Under the pieces are notes generated by a model. It was not told the origin of the DNA, ran no database searches, and saw only the letters and a list, made by a program, of their open reading frames with translations. From Dickeya chrysanthemi NCPPB 402 (GTDB lineage: Bacteria > Pseudomonadota > Gammaproteobacteria > Enterobacterales > Enterobacteriaceae), in NCBI RefSeq assembly GCF_000406105.1, contig NZ_CM001974.1, forward strand, positions 3,793,028-3,857,027: DNA of 64,000 nt, written 5' to 3'. Numbering within the stretch: position 1 is the first letter of the stretch; every line of letters starts with the position of its first letter. Of the stretch, positions 35,362-44,800 are shown piece after piece. A program made the position numbers and the translations under genes.

Positions 35362-36219
35362 ATGGCGATGGCGACCAGCCTGAGAGAATTACAGGAGCAG
35401 ATCCGCGCACGGTACGATGCCCTGAGTAAGCGTTTGCAGCAGGTGGCGCGTTACGTGCTGGATAACACCAACAGCGTGGCGTTTGACACCGTTGCGGTGA
35501 TTGCCGAACAGGCGGACGTCCCGCCTTCGACGCTGATCCGTTTCGCCAACGCCTTCGATTTCAGTGGTTTCAATGAAATGAAACAGCTGTTTCGCATGAA
35601 TCTGGTGGAAGAAACCGCCAGCTATACCGACCGGGCGCGCTTATTTCGGGAGATGGAAGACCGGGTACCGGAACGCCCGCAGGACATCCTGCACGAGTTC
35701 GCCCGCTCCAACGCGCAGGCGATGCAGCAACTGGCGGCACGCACCCAGCCGGAAGATCTGGAAAAAGCGGTCGACCTGCTGGCACAGGCCGATACCATTT
35801 ATATCGTCGGGCTACGCCGCTCATTCAGCGTCGCTACCTATCTGTCTTATGCACTGAGTCATCTGGAAAGCCGCCCGGTGCTGGTCAACGGGCTGGGCGG
35901 CATGTTCCGCGAACAGCTGTGTCGCCTGAGCGACAAAGACATCGTGGTGTCGATCAGCTTCTCGCCTTACGCGCAGGAAACGGTGATGGTGAGTGAAATG
36001 GCCGCCAGCGCCGGCGCGCGCCAAATCGTGATCACCGACAGTCAGCTAAGCCCGCTGGCTACCCTGAGCGACCTGTGCTTCGTGGTAAAAGAAGCGCAGG
36101 TCGATGCCTTTCGCTCCCAGTCCGCCACGTTGTGTCTGGTGCAGTCGTTGATGGTGTCGCTGGCGTACCGTCAGGGCAACAGCCTACGCCAGCGTGAAGA
36201 GGGGCAGAAAAGCGCCTGA
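35362..36219 (+). CDS. iolR: RpiR family regulator of inositol catabolism
   Basis: A 285-aa protein with an N-terminal RpiR helix-turn-helix (about 25-75; VAFDTVAVIAEQADVPPSTLIRFANAFDFSGFNEM) and a C-terminal SIS sugar-phosphate-binding domain (about 120-260; IYIVGLRRSFSVATYLSYALSHL and IVVSISFSPYAQETVMV). The start at 35362 has GGAG upstream. It is divergent from iolA, the usual place for RpiR-type IolR in proteobacteria, where a phosphorylated intermediate relieves repression. The symbol rests on context and family. Confidence 0.88.
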   Translation: MAMATSLRELQEQIRARYDALSKRLQQVARYVLDNTNSVAFDTVAVIAEQADVPPSTLIRFANAFDFSGFNEMKQLFRMNLVEETASYTDRARLFREMEDRVPERPQDILHEFARSNAQAMQQLAARTQPEDLEKAVDLLAQADTIYIVGLRRSFSVATYLSYALSHLESRPVLVNGLGGMFREQLCRLSDKDIVVSISFSPYAQETVMVSEMAASAGARQIVITDSQLSPLATLSDLCFVVKEAQVDAFRSQSATLCLVQSLMVSLAYRQGNSLRQREEGQKSA

Positions 36220-36557
36220 TCGGCACCGGCGAGAGAAATTTCAGCCGGGTCGCCCTCCCGGCAGCCAGGTTCATCATCCCTGGTTGAAGCTCTCATACCT
36301 CACGCCGCGACTGTCACAAACGCGATGAAATCGGGTTCGCCCCTCTCTTTTTACGCCCTTTCTTTCATATGGGTTAATTCTGCATCACCACCGAAAAAGA
36401 CAGCGCCCAGTTACCTGAAAAAGGTCCCGCCTCGCGGTATGAAGTGATACTCTTGCACCCACAGATCAAGACGTTTGACTTAGAGCCTATCCCATTAGGT
36501 GCCAGACAGTTCAACGATCCTAATAACAGAAAACGATCCCATAACGGAAAGAGTGAT
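36220..36557. other. 338-bp region between iolR and ddlA
   Basis: Contains GCCGGG/CCCGGC at 36244-36262, a small stem-loop that may mark the iolR transcript end, and the presumed ddlA promoter near 36480-36550. The open frame from 36444 is the upstream extension of ddlA and is not used. Confidence 0.5.
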
Positions 36558-37658
36558 ATGAGTAAAATTCGGGTTGGCGTGGTTTTTGGTGGTAAATCCT
36601 CTGAGCACGAAGTGTCACTGCAGTCCGCAAAAAATATTGTGGATGCCATTGATAAAACGCGATTCGATGTGGTGCTGTTAGGCATCGACAAGCAAGGGGA
36701 ATGGCACGTCAACGACGCTTCCAACTATCTGCTCAATGCCGACAACCCGGCGTTGATCGCCCTGAACCGTTCCAGTCAGAATGTGGCGCTGATCCCGGGG
36801 CAAACCCATCATCAGTTGATCGATACGGCCAGCGCCAGCGCCTTGTCGCAGATTGACGTTATTTTCCCGATCGTTCACGGCACGCTGGGCGAAGATGGCT
36901 CGTTGCAGGGCCTGTTGCGCATGGCGAACATCCCGTTTGTCGGCAGTAGCGTATTGGGCTCCGCCGTCAGCATGGACAAAGACGTCACCAAGCGCCTGTT
37001 GCGCGATGCCGGGCTGCAGGTTGCGCCGTTCGTGACGCTGACCCGCGCCAATCGCGCCCGCCATGCTTATGGCGATCTCACCACCCAGCTTGGCCTGCCG
37101 TTATTCGTCAAACCCGCCAATCAGGGATCGTCCGTCGGCGTCAGCAAGGTGCGCAATCAGGCGGAATTCGATCACGCCGTGGAGCTGGCGTTCCGTTATG
37201 ACCATAAAGTATTGGTGGAATCGGCGATCGTCGGACGGGAAATTGAGTGTGCGGTGCTGGGTAACGACTACCCGAAGGCCAGCGTTTGCGGCGAGATCGT
37301 ACTGCATGACGAGTTCTATTCTTACGACACCAAATACATCAATGAAGACGGTGCCGCAGTGGCGATCCCGGCCGTGATGGACGACGATGTTCACCAGCAT
37401 ATCCGCGACATCGCCCTGCGGGCGTTTCAGGCGCTTGATTGTCGTGGTATGGCGCGTGTAGACGTGTTCCTGACGCCGGACAATCAAGTCGTCGTCAACG
37501 AGGTCAACACCCTGCCCGGGTTCACTAACATCAGTATGTACCCGAAACTATGGGAAGCCAGCGGCATCGGCTATACCGCTCTGATCACCCAACTGATTGA
37601 ACTGGCGCTGGAGCGCCACGCGCAGGACAGCAACCTGCAAAGCTCGGTACACGAGTGA
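36558..37658 (+). CDS. ddlA: D-alanine--D-alanine ligase A
   Basis: A 366-aa ATP-grasp enzyme joining two D-alanines for peptidoglycan. It begins [24 protein letters not shown], the Ddl signature; later come [24 protein letters not shown] and [23 protein letters not shown]. The length fits DdlA (364 aa in E. coli) rather than the 306-aa DdlB. The ATG at 36558 with GGAAAGAG upstream is chosen. A stem-loop follows the stop. Confidence 0.96.
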   Translation: MSKIRVGVVFGGKSSEHEVSLQSAKNIVDAIDKTRFDVVLLGIDKQGEWHVNDASNYLLNADNPALIALNRSSQNVALIPGQTHHQLIDTASASALSQIDVIFPIVHGTLGEDGSLQGLLRMANIPFVGSSVLGSAVSMDKDVTKRLLRDAGLQVAPFVTLTRANRARHAYGDLTTQLGLPLFVKPANQGSSVGVSKVRNQAEFDHAVELAFRYDHKVLVESAIVGREIECAVLGNDYPKASVCGEIVLHDEFYSYDTKYINEDGAAVAIPAVMDDDVHQHIRDIALRAFQALDCRGMARVDVFLTPDNQVVVNEVNTLPGFTNISMYPKLWEASGIGYTALITQLIELALERHAQDSNLQSSVHE

Positions 37659-37665
37659 GGATGAT

Positions 37666-37696
37666 GCTCCGGTACGCGCATGGCGTCTGCCGGAGC
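37666..37696 (+). terminator. Probable terminator of ddlA
   Basis: Outer stem GCTCCGG/CCGGAGC with an inner stem ACGC/GCGT, 7 bp past the ddlA stop and before the convergent YciI gene. No T-run follows. Confidence 0.5.
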
Positions 37697-37704
37697 CGGT
37701 TCAC

Positions 37705-37989
37705 TCAAATGCGGCTCAGAGCCGAAAACGCATCAATAGTCATAGACGGTTGGAAATTGATGACCTCGTAATTCGCTACCGCCTGAAACGGATCCTGCTC
37801 TAAAAACGCCTCCAGCTCTTCCCGCACGACGCTCTTCGCCAGAATCACTCCGCCGGTACGCGGATTCTTGCGTCCGGAAGCCACAAACATGCCCTGTTCA
37901 TATCCCCGTTTCAGCCAGGTCACATGTTTCTCCAGCAAGTTCTCCACTTCATCCAGCGGCGCATGGTATGTCAAACTGATGATATACAT
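37705..37989 (-). CDS. YciI family protein
   Basis: A 94-aa protein with the YciI fold sequence: MYIISLTYHAPLDEVENLLEKHVTWLKRGYEQGMFVASGRKNPRTGG and AFLEQDPFQAVANYEVINF. The conserved His (HVTWL) and Asp (QDPF) of the family are present. YciI proteins are dimeric and suspected to be small enzymes; function is unproven in most cases. It follows the VOC gene by 14 bp and is presumably co-transcribed. Confidence 0.88.
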   Translation of the reverse strand: MYIISLTYHAPLDEVENLLEKHVTWLKRGYEQGMFVASGRKNPRTGGVILAKSVVREELEAFLEQDPFQAVANYEVINFQPSMTIDAFSALSRI

Positions 37990-38003
37990 GGTTGTTCTCT
38001 TCG

Positions 38004-38399
38004 TTATAAATCGGTATTCGGCCAGCGCCCTTGCTGCAACACTACCCGGTAACCGTCGGGATCACGGAAAGTTTTGCCCTGCCGTTCCCAGTAAGGATTA
38101 AATGACGCCACCACGCTGAAGCCGGCCTGTGCCATGCGATCGCAAGACTCCTGCCATCGTTCATGGTCAGGCATGTACAGCACCAGTAAATCGTCTTCCG
38201 TCGGCGCCGGCATGATCGGGTGAGTATGACAAACGGTAAACTCAAGGTGCCAGGCCAGCCCCCGTCGACCCAGCATAACACCACTGAAGCCGTCGTGTTG
38301 CGCAAACGCGCCTAATTTCTGCAACCCCAGCCCATCACAGTACATCCGCTCGCTGCGTTGCAGGTCCGTCACTGGCCGCGCTATACGTAATGTGGTCAT
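38004..38399 (-). CDS. VOC (glyoxalase/bleomycin-resistance) family protein
   Basis: A 131-aa vicinal-oxygen-chelate protein. Two beta-alpha-beta-beta-beta modules are recognisable: IARPVTDLQRSERMYCDGLGLQ at the N-terminus and AGFSVVASFNPYWERQGKTFRDPDGYRVVL at the C-terminus. The family includes glyoxalases, dioxygenases and antibiotic-binding proteins; the substrate cannot be told. Good ribosome binding site AAGGA. Upstream of, and coupled with, the YciI gene. Confidence 0.85.
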   Translation of the reverse strand: MTTLRIARPVTDLQRSERMYCDGLGLQKLGAFAQHDGFSGVMLGRRGLAWHLEFTVCHTHPIMPAPTEDDLLVLYMPDHERWQESCDRMAQAGFSVVASFNPYWERQGKTFRDPDGYRVVLQQGRWPNTDL

Positions 38400-38536
38400 G
38401 GGTCAATCCTTTTCGCTTGATGAAAAATACCGTGATATCACGCATCACCACCAGCGGCCACGTTGATTATTCCTCTTTTTTATCATGGTATTATATGAAA
38501 TAGTGATCCGATTATCGGTTAAGTAAGGAGCCCGTA

Positions 38537-38813
38537 ATGCCGTCACACCGCCAGTCATTGTTTACCATCCGGCCGGAAGCGGTGGATCGACCCGAGATCC
38601 TCATGCTGCTGGAAAAGCGGGATGCCTATCAGGCTTCGTTGTATCCGGCGGAGTGCTGCCACTTCACCGATTTGCGCAAACTGCGCCGCCGATGAATCAC
38701 AGGCAATCCGGCTCTATCAACGCCACGGCTATCGTCTGTGCAGTCCTTTTTTCCCTTACGGCGACGACCCGCTCAGCGTGTATATGGAAAAAACGCTGGA
38801 GGGCGGATCCTAA
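38537..38813 (+). pseudogene. GNAT acetyltransferase with internal deletion and frameshift
   Basis: The first frame (38537-38694) encodes a GNAT N-terminus: FTIRPEAVDRPEILMLLEKRDAY and SLYPAECCHF, then stops. In another frame, 38700-38813 encodes the typical C-terminus AIRLYQRHGYRLCSPF and DPLSVYMEKTL. The middle part of about 70 residues that would bind acetyl-CoA is missing. The two halves match the ends of a YPEA-like GNAT of about 150-160 aa. The original gene has thus lost its core and is not expected to work. Confidence 0.8.
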
Positions 38814-38843
38814 AAAAACTGATTGCAGACTCTGGAATGAAAG

Positions 38844-38861
38844 CTGTATATTTAGCCAGTA
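38844..38861 (+). promoter_or_regulatory. LexA (SOS) box of dinI
   Basis: CTGTATATTTAGCCAGTA, 22 bp before the dinI start. It has the CTGT half and the imperfect CAGTA half of the enterobacterial dinI SOS box, so damage-inducible expression is expected. Confidence 0.75.
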
Positions 38862-38882
38862 TTTTTCATGGAGATGCAACTA

Positions 38883-39122
38883 ATGTACGTAGAGTTGGTT
38901 TACGATAAAAGAAACGTGAGCGGGTTACCCAACGCGGCGGAACAGATTAAAAACGAACTCACCAAACGGATCCATCGGGTGTTTCCGGACGCGGAAATCA
39001 AGGTAAAACCGATGCAGGCCAACGCCATCAATTCCAACGCCAGTAAACAGGATAAATCCACCATCAACCGGATTATCGAAGAGATGTTCAACGAGGCCGA
39101 CGAATGGCTGGCGCCGGAGTAA
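38883..39122 (+). CDS. dinI: DNA-damage-inducible protein I
   Basis: A 79-aa DinI family protein: MYVELVYDKRNVSGLPNAAEQIKNELTKRIHRVFPDAEIKVKPMQ then INRIIEEMFNEADEWL. DinI modulates RecA filaments and the SOS response. The ATG at 38883 is preferred over 38868 because the GGAG there fits its spacing and the product has the family length. A LexA box lies upstream. Confidence 0.92.
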   Translation: MYVELVYDKRNVSGLPNAAEQIKNELTKRIHRVFPDAEIKVKPMQANAINSNASKQDKSTINRIIEEMFNEADEWLAPE

Positions 39123-39285
39123 CGGCCGTCAGGGCCGGCCATTCCTTGCCCTTCTGCACCATCGCGACACCATGCTGATCATCAGGCTATAGTCACCCGC
39201 ATAAGTCACCCGCATAGTCACGTGCAATGACTCTCTCTCGAGCCATGATCGTCGGCTGCGATCGTGTATAAGAGCAAAGCCCGAC

Positions 39286-40011
39286 CTAGTAATACTCGAT
39301 TTTGGTAGTGTGCGTCAGCGTGGTCACCGTTTGCGTCACCCCCTTGCCATTGGATACCAGCACCTGACACTGGCGCGGGTTAAAATGCTGGTCATACTGG
39401 CATGTGGTGCGGGTTACGCTAATCTGTTGGTTGTTTTCCGTCACGATGACCGTCGCATTCAACCGCTTTTCCGCCGGAGCGTCGTTTTGCATCTCAACGG
39501 TGGTCACCTTGCCGTTTTCCGGTGAAACAAACGTCATGCTGATCGGGAACCCCTCATCGTCGTAACGATAGCTCGCCAGCGGCGTAGGCCGATCGCGATA
39601 GACCACCTCGCTGATCGCCTGTTTATCATCGGAACGGTAGCTCAGGCGGCCATCCGGCGTTTTCTCCAACTGGCAGTGTTCCGTCAGTTGAAACAACACC
39701 TGACGATCACTCTTCTCTATCAATCTATTCCCGTCACGTAGCAGATCCAGATCGAGATTCATCGCCGGCTGGTAGGTACGTAGTGTCACCAGGCATCCTT
39801 CGGCATCAAATGCGCCTTCAACATAGGCGGTGACTTTGCCGGCATCGTCGGTCTGCGTTTGTGTAAAATGCTTAATCTTTCCCCGTAGCGCATCAAAACC
39901 AAAAATATTGGAAAGTCCAGCCAGCACTGGGTTCACCGGCTCCAGCGCCGATGTTAAGTCACACCCTGCCAGTAATATCGCCCCCACCAGCACCATGGCG
40001 TGTCGTTTCAT
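39286..40011 (-). CDS. YnfC-like lipoprotein
   Basis: A 241-aa lipoprotein. MKRHAMVLVGAILLAGC gives a lipobox with Cys17. The body matches the YnfC/YpfJ-like family of uncharacterised enterobacterial lipoproteins (FTQTQTDDAGKVTAYVEGAFDAEGCLVTL; SYRYDDEGFPISMTF; CQYDQHFNPRQCQVLVSNGKG). It is expected at the outer or inner membrane; no function is established. It stands alone on the minus strand. Confidence 0.8.
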   Translation of the reverse strand: MKRHAMVLVGAILLAGCDLTSALEPVNPVLAGLSNIFGFDALRGKIKHFTQTQTDDAGKVTAYVEGAFDAEGCLVTLRTYQPAMNLDLDLLRDGNRLIEKSDRQVLFQLTEHCQLEKTPDGRLSYRSDDKQAISEVVYRDRPTPLASYRYDDEGFPISMTFVSPENGKVTTVEMQNDAPAEKRLNATVIVTENNQQISVTRTTCQYDQHFNPRQCQVLVSNGKGVTQTVTTLTHTTKIEYY

Positions 40012-40134
40012 AGTCCTTATCCTGGATATTTGTTGAATCGCATCAGTTTACGTCAATTCCCAAAGAGAGGATAAAGAAACGCGCTATCGCTATCGGGAAG
40101 CCCCAAATAGAAGAGAACCTCCAGAAGGCGCAGG

Positions 40135-40680
40135 TCACGCCGTCGCCATCATGGGCGACGGCATCATGTAAACGGCAACGGTTGCCTGCTGCTGCCGGGA
40201 AGTCAGAAATACCTGGCGGATCCCCAGCGAATGAAAGCCGCACTTGAGCAACACCCGGCCGGAAGCCACATTTTGCGGTAAGTGGCAGCCATAGATTTTC
40301 TCAACGCCTAACTGGCTAAATGCGAACTGGCATAACGCCCGGCCGGCTTGCGTGCCAAACCCTCGCTGCCGAAAATCCGCGCTCAGCCAATAGCCGATCT
40401 CCGGCTGCGCCGTTTCCAGCGAAACCAGTGAAATCGAACCAATCAACTGCTGGTTCTCAGACAGACAGATAGCGTAGGCCACGCCTTTACGTTGCTCCCA
40501 GTGATGCTGCAAATCGGCAATCCAGTTAGCTACCGCCTCACGCGGGCAAGGATAGGGAATCAACATGGTCATGGCGGAAATATCGGGCGTGCTGTTCAAC
40601 AGAGTGCAGACTTCTGCAACGTCAGGTGCTTGTAATGGTCGTAACAGTAAATGTTCGGTAGTCAGGGTCGGTTGCCGCAT
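40135..40680 (-). CDS. GNAT N-acetyltransferase (RimJ/RimL type)
   Basis: A 181-aa protein with the RimJ/RimL pattern: TEHLLLRPLQAPDVAEVCTLL, then IGSISLVSLETAQPEIGYWLSADFRQRGFGTQAGRALCQFAF containing the acetyl-CoA loop RQRGFGT, and VASGRVLLKCGFHSLG. Substrates in this family include ribosomal proteins and small amines. The start has a strong GAGGAG. No operon partner is seen. Confidence 0.88.
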   Translation of the reverse strand: MRQPTLTTEHLLLRPLQAPDVAEVCTLLNSTPDISAMTMLIPYPCPREAVANWIADLQHHWEQRKGVAYAICLSENQQLIGSISLVSLETAQPEIGYWLSADFRQRGFGTQAGRALCQFAFSQLGVEKIYGCHLPQNVASGRVLLKCGFHSLGIRQVFLTSRQQQATVAVYMMPSPMMATA

Positions 40681-40805
40681 CGGATTCTCCTCATCAGTCG
40701 CCTCCCGTCGTCATGTCCACGGGTGCTCTGTTAGGTGGCGTCATGGCAAAGAAGAGTTCCGGCCGACGCGGTTCTCGTTGGCCGACGACACAGAGATAAC
40801 CTGTC

Positions 40806-40902
40806 TATACCCGTCATACTTCACGTTGCAGGTGCGTTGGTTTTATTACCCGGCCCATCCCTGGGCCTTGCGCCTTCTGGGGCGCAGCTCGAATGAGTTA
40901 TC
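40806..40902 (-). repeat. Degenerate ERIC element with two extra hairpins
   Basis: The left end TATACCCGTCATACTTCACG and right end CTCGAATGAGTTAT are ERIC-like in reverse orientation. The middle is replaced by GGCCC/GGGCC (40852-40867) and GCGCC/GGCGC (40870-40885) hairpins. It is a shorter relative of the expanded copy at 10168. Confidence 0.7.
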
Positions 40903-40917
40903 GCCTGCCGGTCAGCG

Positions 40918-41340
40918 TCAGGAATACAGGCTGTTGGCCGCTTGTTCGCTTTCCTCACGGGTGTATCCCCCGTAAGTCATGGCGGAAATAAACGCGGTGC
41001 GGTCGGTCTTGGGGTACACTTTTTCATCCAGTAACACCCGGCCGACCTCTTCCGGCGTCAGTTGTGGGTACTGCTCATGAATCCCCCCCACCACATCCCA
41101 GGCGGCGTAGCCGAGCACGCGGATAATAGCCGCGACCTGCAGCGGTGAGGTGTCATCCTGGTAGGTTGAATGAATCACATCGGCTATCAGTTTTGAGGTC
41201 AGCACGTTGACTTTGGACACATCGCTGTAACGGCTACCCAGAGATTGAACAATATGATTGATGGCGTCTTCCGGTCCATAGCCTCTTTCACGAATTCGGG
41301 TTAATACCGAAACCATCTTGTCTCTCAGATCGATAAACAT
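40918..41340 (-). CDS. Protein of unknown function (140 aa)
   Basis: A soluble, mainly helical 140-aa protein with AAGGAA as ribosome binding site. I do not recognise a family. Repeated helix-forming segments are DKMVSVLTRIRERGYGPEDAINHIVQSLGS, ADVIHSTYQDDTSPLQVAAIIRVLGYAAWDVVGGIHEQY and RTAFISAMTYGGYTREESEQAANSLYS. No signal peptide or membrane segment. It lies alone between an ERIC remnant and the nifJ promoter region, on the opposite strand to nifJ. Confidence 0.7.
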   Translation of the reverse strand: MFIDLRDKMVSVLTRIRERGYGPEDAINHIVQSLGSRYSDVSKVNVLTSKLIADVIHSTYQDDTSPLQVAAIIRVLGYAAWDVVGGIHEQYPQLTPEEVGRVLLDEKVYPKTDRTAFISAMTYGGYTREESEQAANSLYS

Positions 41341-41890
41341 AGTGCTATTCCTTCGTCAAAGTCGATAATCAACCCGAAGCGCGCGAAGGCTATCCCTGAG
41401 GTATAAACACATTTCCTTAATGGCCGCGTCTGGGATTTTCCTGCCAGTCTCACACTGGTGACCGCATCAACAAACCTGATACTTTATTTCAGCATAGGCG
41501 CAGATGCCTATCCTTCCACTGGCATTTCCCGCTTTGTGGGCAAACGCCGACTTTTTACGCTGATCACCCCCACCTATTGAAAGGCCACGGGTATGACTCC
41601 CAATACAACCTAATTCCATTAACGATACATTAATATGGCTTTTTATCGTTAACGCGACTTTCCTGACAAGAATGTGACATTGATAAGGTTGATGGTATCA
41701 ACCTATTTCAGGGAACTGCACAACCCACACCTTAGCTGTTATGATCTCAAGCCCTAAGCTACGCCGCCTGCTCGCCATACGCATCTTGCAACCTTGCAAC
41801 AACCTAGTGAGCGATAACCGGTCAATAAAACCCGCTGAACGTTGATAATAATTCCCTGTAGGGGGAGTCCTTCAGCAAGGAGGTTTAATC
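41341..41890. other. 550-bp region upstream of nifJ
   Basis: Long divergent interval between the 140-aa unknown gene and nifJ. It holds a perfect palindrome at 41687-41703 and a strong ribosome binding site AAGGAGG immediately before nifJ. No sigma-54 -24/-12 element or spaced FNR box was found by eye. Confidence 0.5.
41687..41703. promoter_or_regulatory. Palindrome in the nifJ upstream region
   Basis: GGTTGAT GGT ATCAACC, 7-bp arms with 3-bp spacer, 188 bp before the nifJ start. It resembles an FNR site (TTGAT-N4-ATCAA) but the spacer is one base short, so identification is open. Confidence 0.5.
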
Positions 41891-44800
41891 ATGATTACCA
41901 CTGACGGTAACAATGCAGTCGCCTCAGTCGCCTGGCGAACTCATGAAGTTATCGCCATCTACCCTATTACGCCCAGTTCGGCCATGGCAGAACAAGCTGC
42001 AGCCTGGTCGAGCGACGAGCGCAAAAATATCTGGGGAGACACGCCCCGCGTCGTTGAGATGCAGTCTGAAGCCGGAGCGATCGCTACCGTGCACGGCGCG
42101 TTGCAGACCGGCGCCTTATCCACCACCTTTACCTCGTCGCAGGGATTGCTGCTGATGATCCCGACGTTGTACAAACTGGCGGGTCAGTTGACGCCGTTTG
42201 TGCTGCACGTCGCCGCCCGTACCGTGGCCACCCATGCATTGTCGATTTTTTGCGATCACTCCGATGTGATGGCGGTGCGCCAGACCGGCTGCGCCATGCT
42301 GTGCGCCGGCAATGTGCAGGAAGCGCAGGACTTTGCGCTGATTTCACAGATAGCCAGCCTGAACAGCCGCCTGCCGTTTATCCATTTCTTCGACGGCTTT
42401 CGTACCTCGCACGAAATCAACAAGATCGAACCGCTGAGCGATGCACAACTGCATACGCTGTTGCCGCAGGCGGCGATTGAGGCGCACCGTAAGCGTGCAC
42501 TTACTCCTGAACATCCGGTTATTCGCGGCACGGCGTCGAACCCCGATACCTTTTTCCAGGCGCGTGAAGCGACCAACCCGTGGTACGACGCGGCATTCGG
42601 TCATGTCGAACAGGCGATGAACGACTTCGCCCGCGAAACCGGCCGACAATATCAGCCGTTCGAGTATTACGGCCATCCAGACGCGACCCGCGTTATCGTG
42701 ATGATGGGGTCCGGCGTCGGCACCTGCGAAGAAGTGATCGACACGCTGTTGACGCGCGGCGAAAAGGTCGGCGTGGTAAAAGTGCGTCTCTACCGGCCGT
42801 TTTCCGCACAACACCTGCTGGCGGCAATCCCGCAAAGTGCGCAGTCCATCGCGGTGCTGGACCGCACCAAAGAACCCGGCGCCCAGGCGGAACCGCTGTA
42901 TCTGGATGTGATGACCGCGCTGGCGGAGGCGTTCTCACGCGGTGAGCGCCCACTTATGCCGAAAGTGATCGGCGGCCGTTATGGGTTGTCGTCAAAAGAG
43001 TTCACCCCGCAATGCGTAGCAGCGACGTATAAAGAGTTGGCGCTTACCAACCCGAGACCTCGCTTTACCGTCGGTATTTATGACGACGTCACCCACCTGT
43101 CGCTGCCGCTTTCCGACCAGCCGATGCCGACGCAGGCGTCGCTGGAAGCGCTGTTCTACGGCCTCGGCAGCGACGGTACCGTATCCGCCGCCAAGAACTC
43201 GATCAAAATCGTCGGTAATTCAACCCCGCTGTTTGTACAGGGTTATTTCGTCTACGACTCCAAGAAAGCCGGCAGCCTGACGGTTTCCCATATGCGCGTC
43301 GGCCCGCATCCGATTCACTCCGCCTACCTGATTGAACAGGCGGATTTCGTGGCTTGTCATCAGTGGCAGTTCATCGACAAATACAACATGGTGGAGCGCC
43401 TGAAACCGGGCGGCATCTTCCTCGTCAACGCGCCGTACAGCGCCGACGACCTGTGGCATCGGTTGCCGCAGGAGGTACAGGCCGGACTGAACCAGCGTCA
43501 GGCACGGGTGTACTGCATCAATGCGGCGAAAATCGCCCGTGAATGCCAGTTGGGCGCCCGTATCAACACCGTGATGCAAATGGCGTTCTTCCACCTGACG
43601 CAAATCCTGCCGGGCGGCGATGCGCTCGATAAACTGCGCGCCGCCATCGCCAGCAGCTACGGCAGCAAAGGGCAGGAACTGGTGGAGCGCAACTGGCGGG
43701 CACTGGACACAACGCTGGCCGCGCTGGAAGCGGTGGCACTGGAACCGGTCAATCCGGACAGCCCGTGCCGCCCGCCGGTGGTATCCGACGCCGCGCCCGA
43801 TTTCGTCAAAACCGTCACCGCCGCGATGCTGGCCGGTCTGGGCGACAGCCTGCCGGTTTCCGCGCTGCCGCCGGACGGGACCTGGCCAGTCGGCACCACT
43901 CAGTGGGAAAAACGCAACATCGCCGAAGCCATCCCGTTGTGGAAACCGGAGCTGTGCACCCAATGTAACCACTGCGTGGCCGCCTGCCCGCATTCCGCTA
44001 TCCGTGCCAAAGTAGTACCCGCCGAGGCGATGGCCGACGCGCCGGCGTCATTGCAGTCGCTGGATGTGAAAGCCCGCGACATGCGCGGCCAGAAATATGT
44101 GCTGCAGGTCGCCCCGGAAGACTGCACCGGCTGTAACCTGTGCGTAGAAGTGTGCCCGGCCAAAGATCGCCAAAATCCAGACATCAAAGCCATCAATATG
44201 GAACCCCGGCTGGAACATGTCGCGACCGAGAAAACCCAGTACGACTTTTTCCTTACGCTGCCGGAAATCGACCGCAGCAAGCTGGAACGCATCGATATTC
44301 GCACTTCGCAGTTGATCACGCCGCTGTTCGAGTACTCCGGCGCCTGTTCCGGTTGCGGCGAAACCCCGTACATCAAGCTGCTGACCCAGTTGTACGGCGA
44401 CCGTCTGCTGGTCGCCAACGCCACCGGGTGCTCCTCAATTTACGGCGGTAACCTGCCGACAACCCCCTGGACCACCGACGCCAACGGCCGCGGGCCGGCC
44501 TGGGCGAATTCGCTGTTTGAAGACAACGCCGAATTCGGGCTGGGTTTCCGCCTGAGCGTCGACCAGCACCGCCAGCGTGCCCTGCGCGTGCTGGAGCAGT
44601 TGGCCGCGCAACTGCCTGCCGACCTGGTCGCCGCCTTGCAAGACACGTCGGTGAATGTCGATACACGGCGCGAACAGATTGCCCACCTGCGTCAGTCGCT
44701 CAGCGCCATCGATAGCGACGACGCCCGCCAACTGACGGCGGACGCCGACCATCTGGTGGATAAATCCATTTGGTTGATCGGCGGCGATGGCTGGGCCTAC

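Noticed and set aside
41500..41560. Sigma-54 promoter for nifJ (TGGCA near 41518)
   Set aside because: The downstream GC element at the required spacing is missing.
41687..41703. FNR site
   Set aside because: The half-sites are right but the spacer is three bases instead of four; kept only as an unassigned palindrome.
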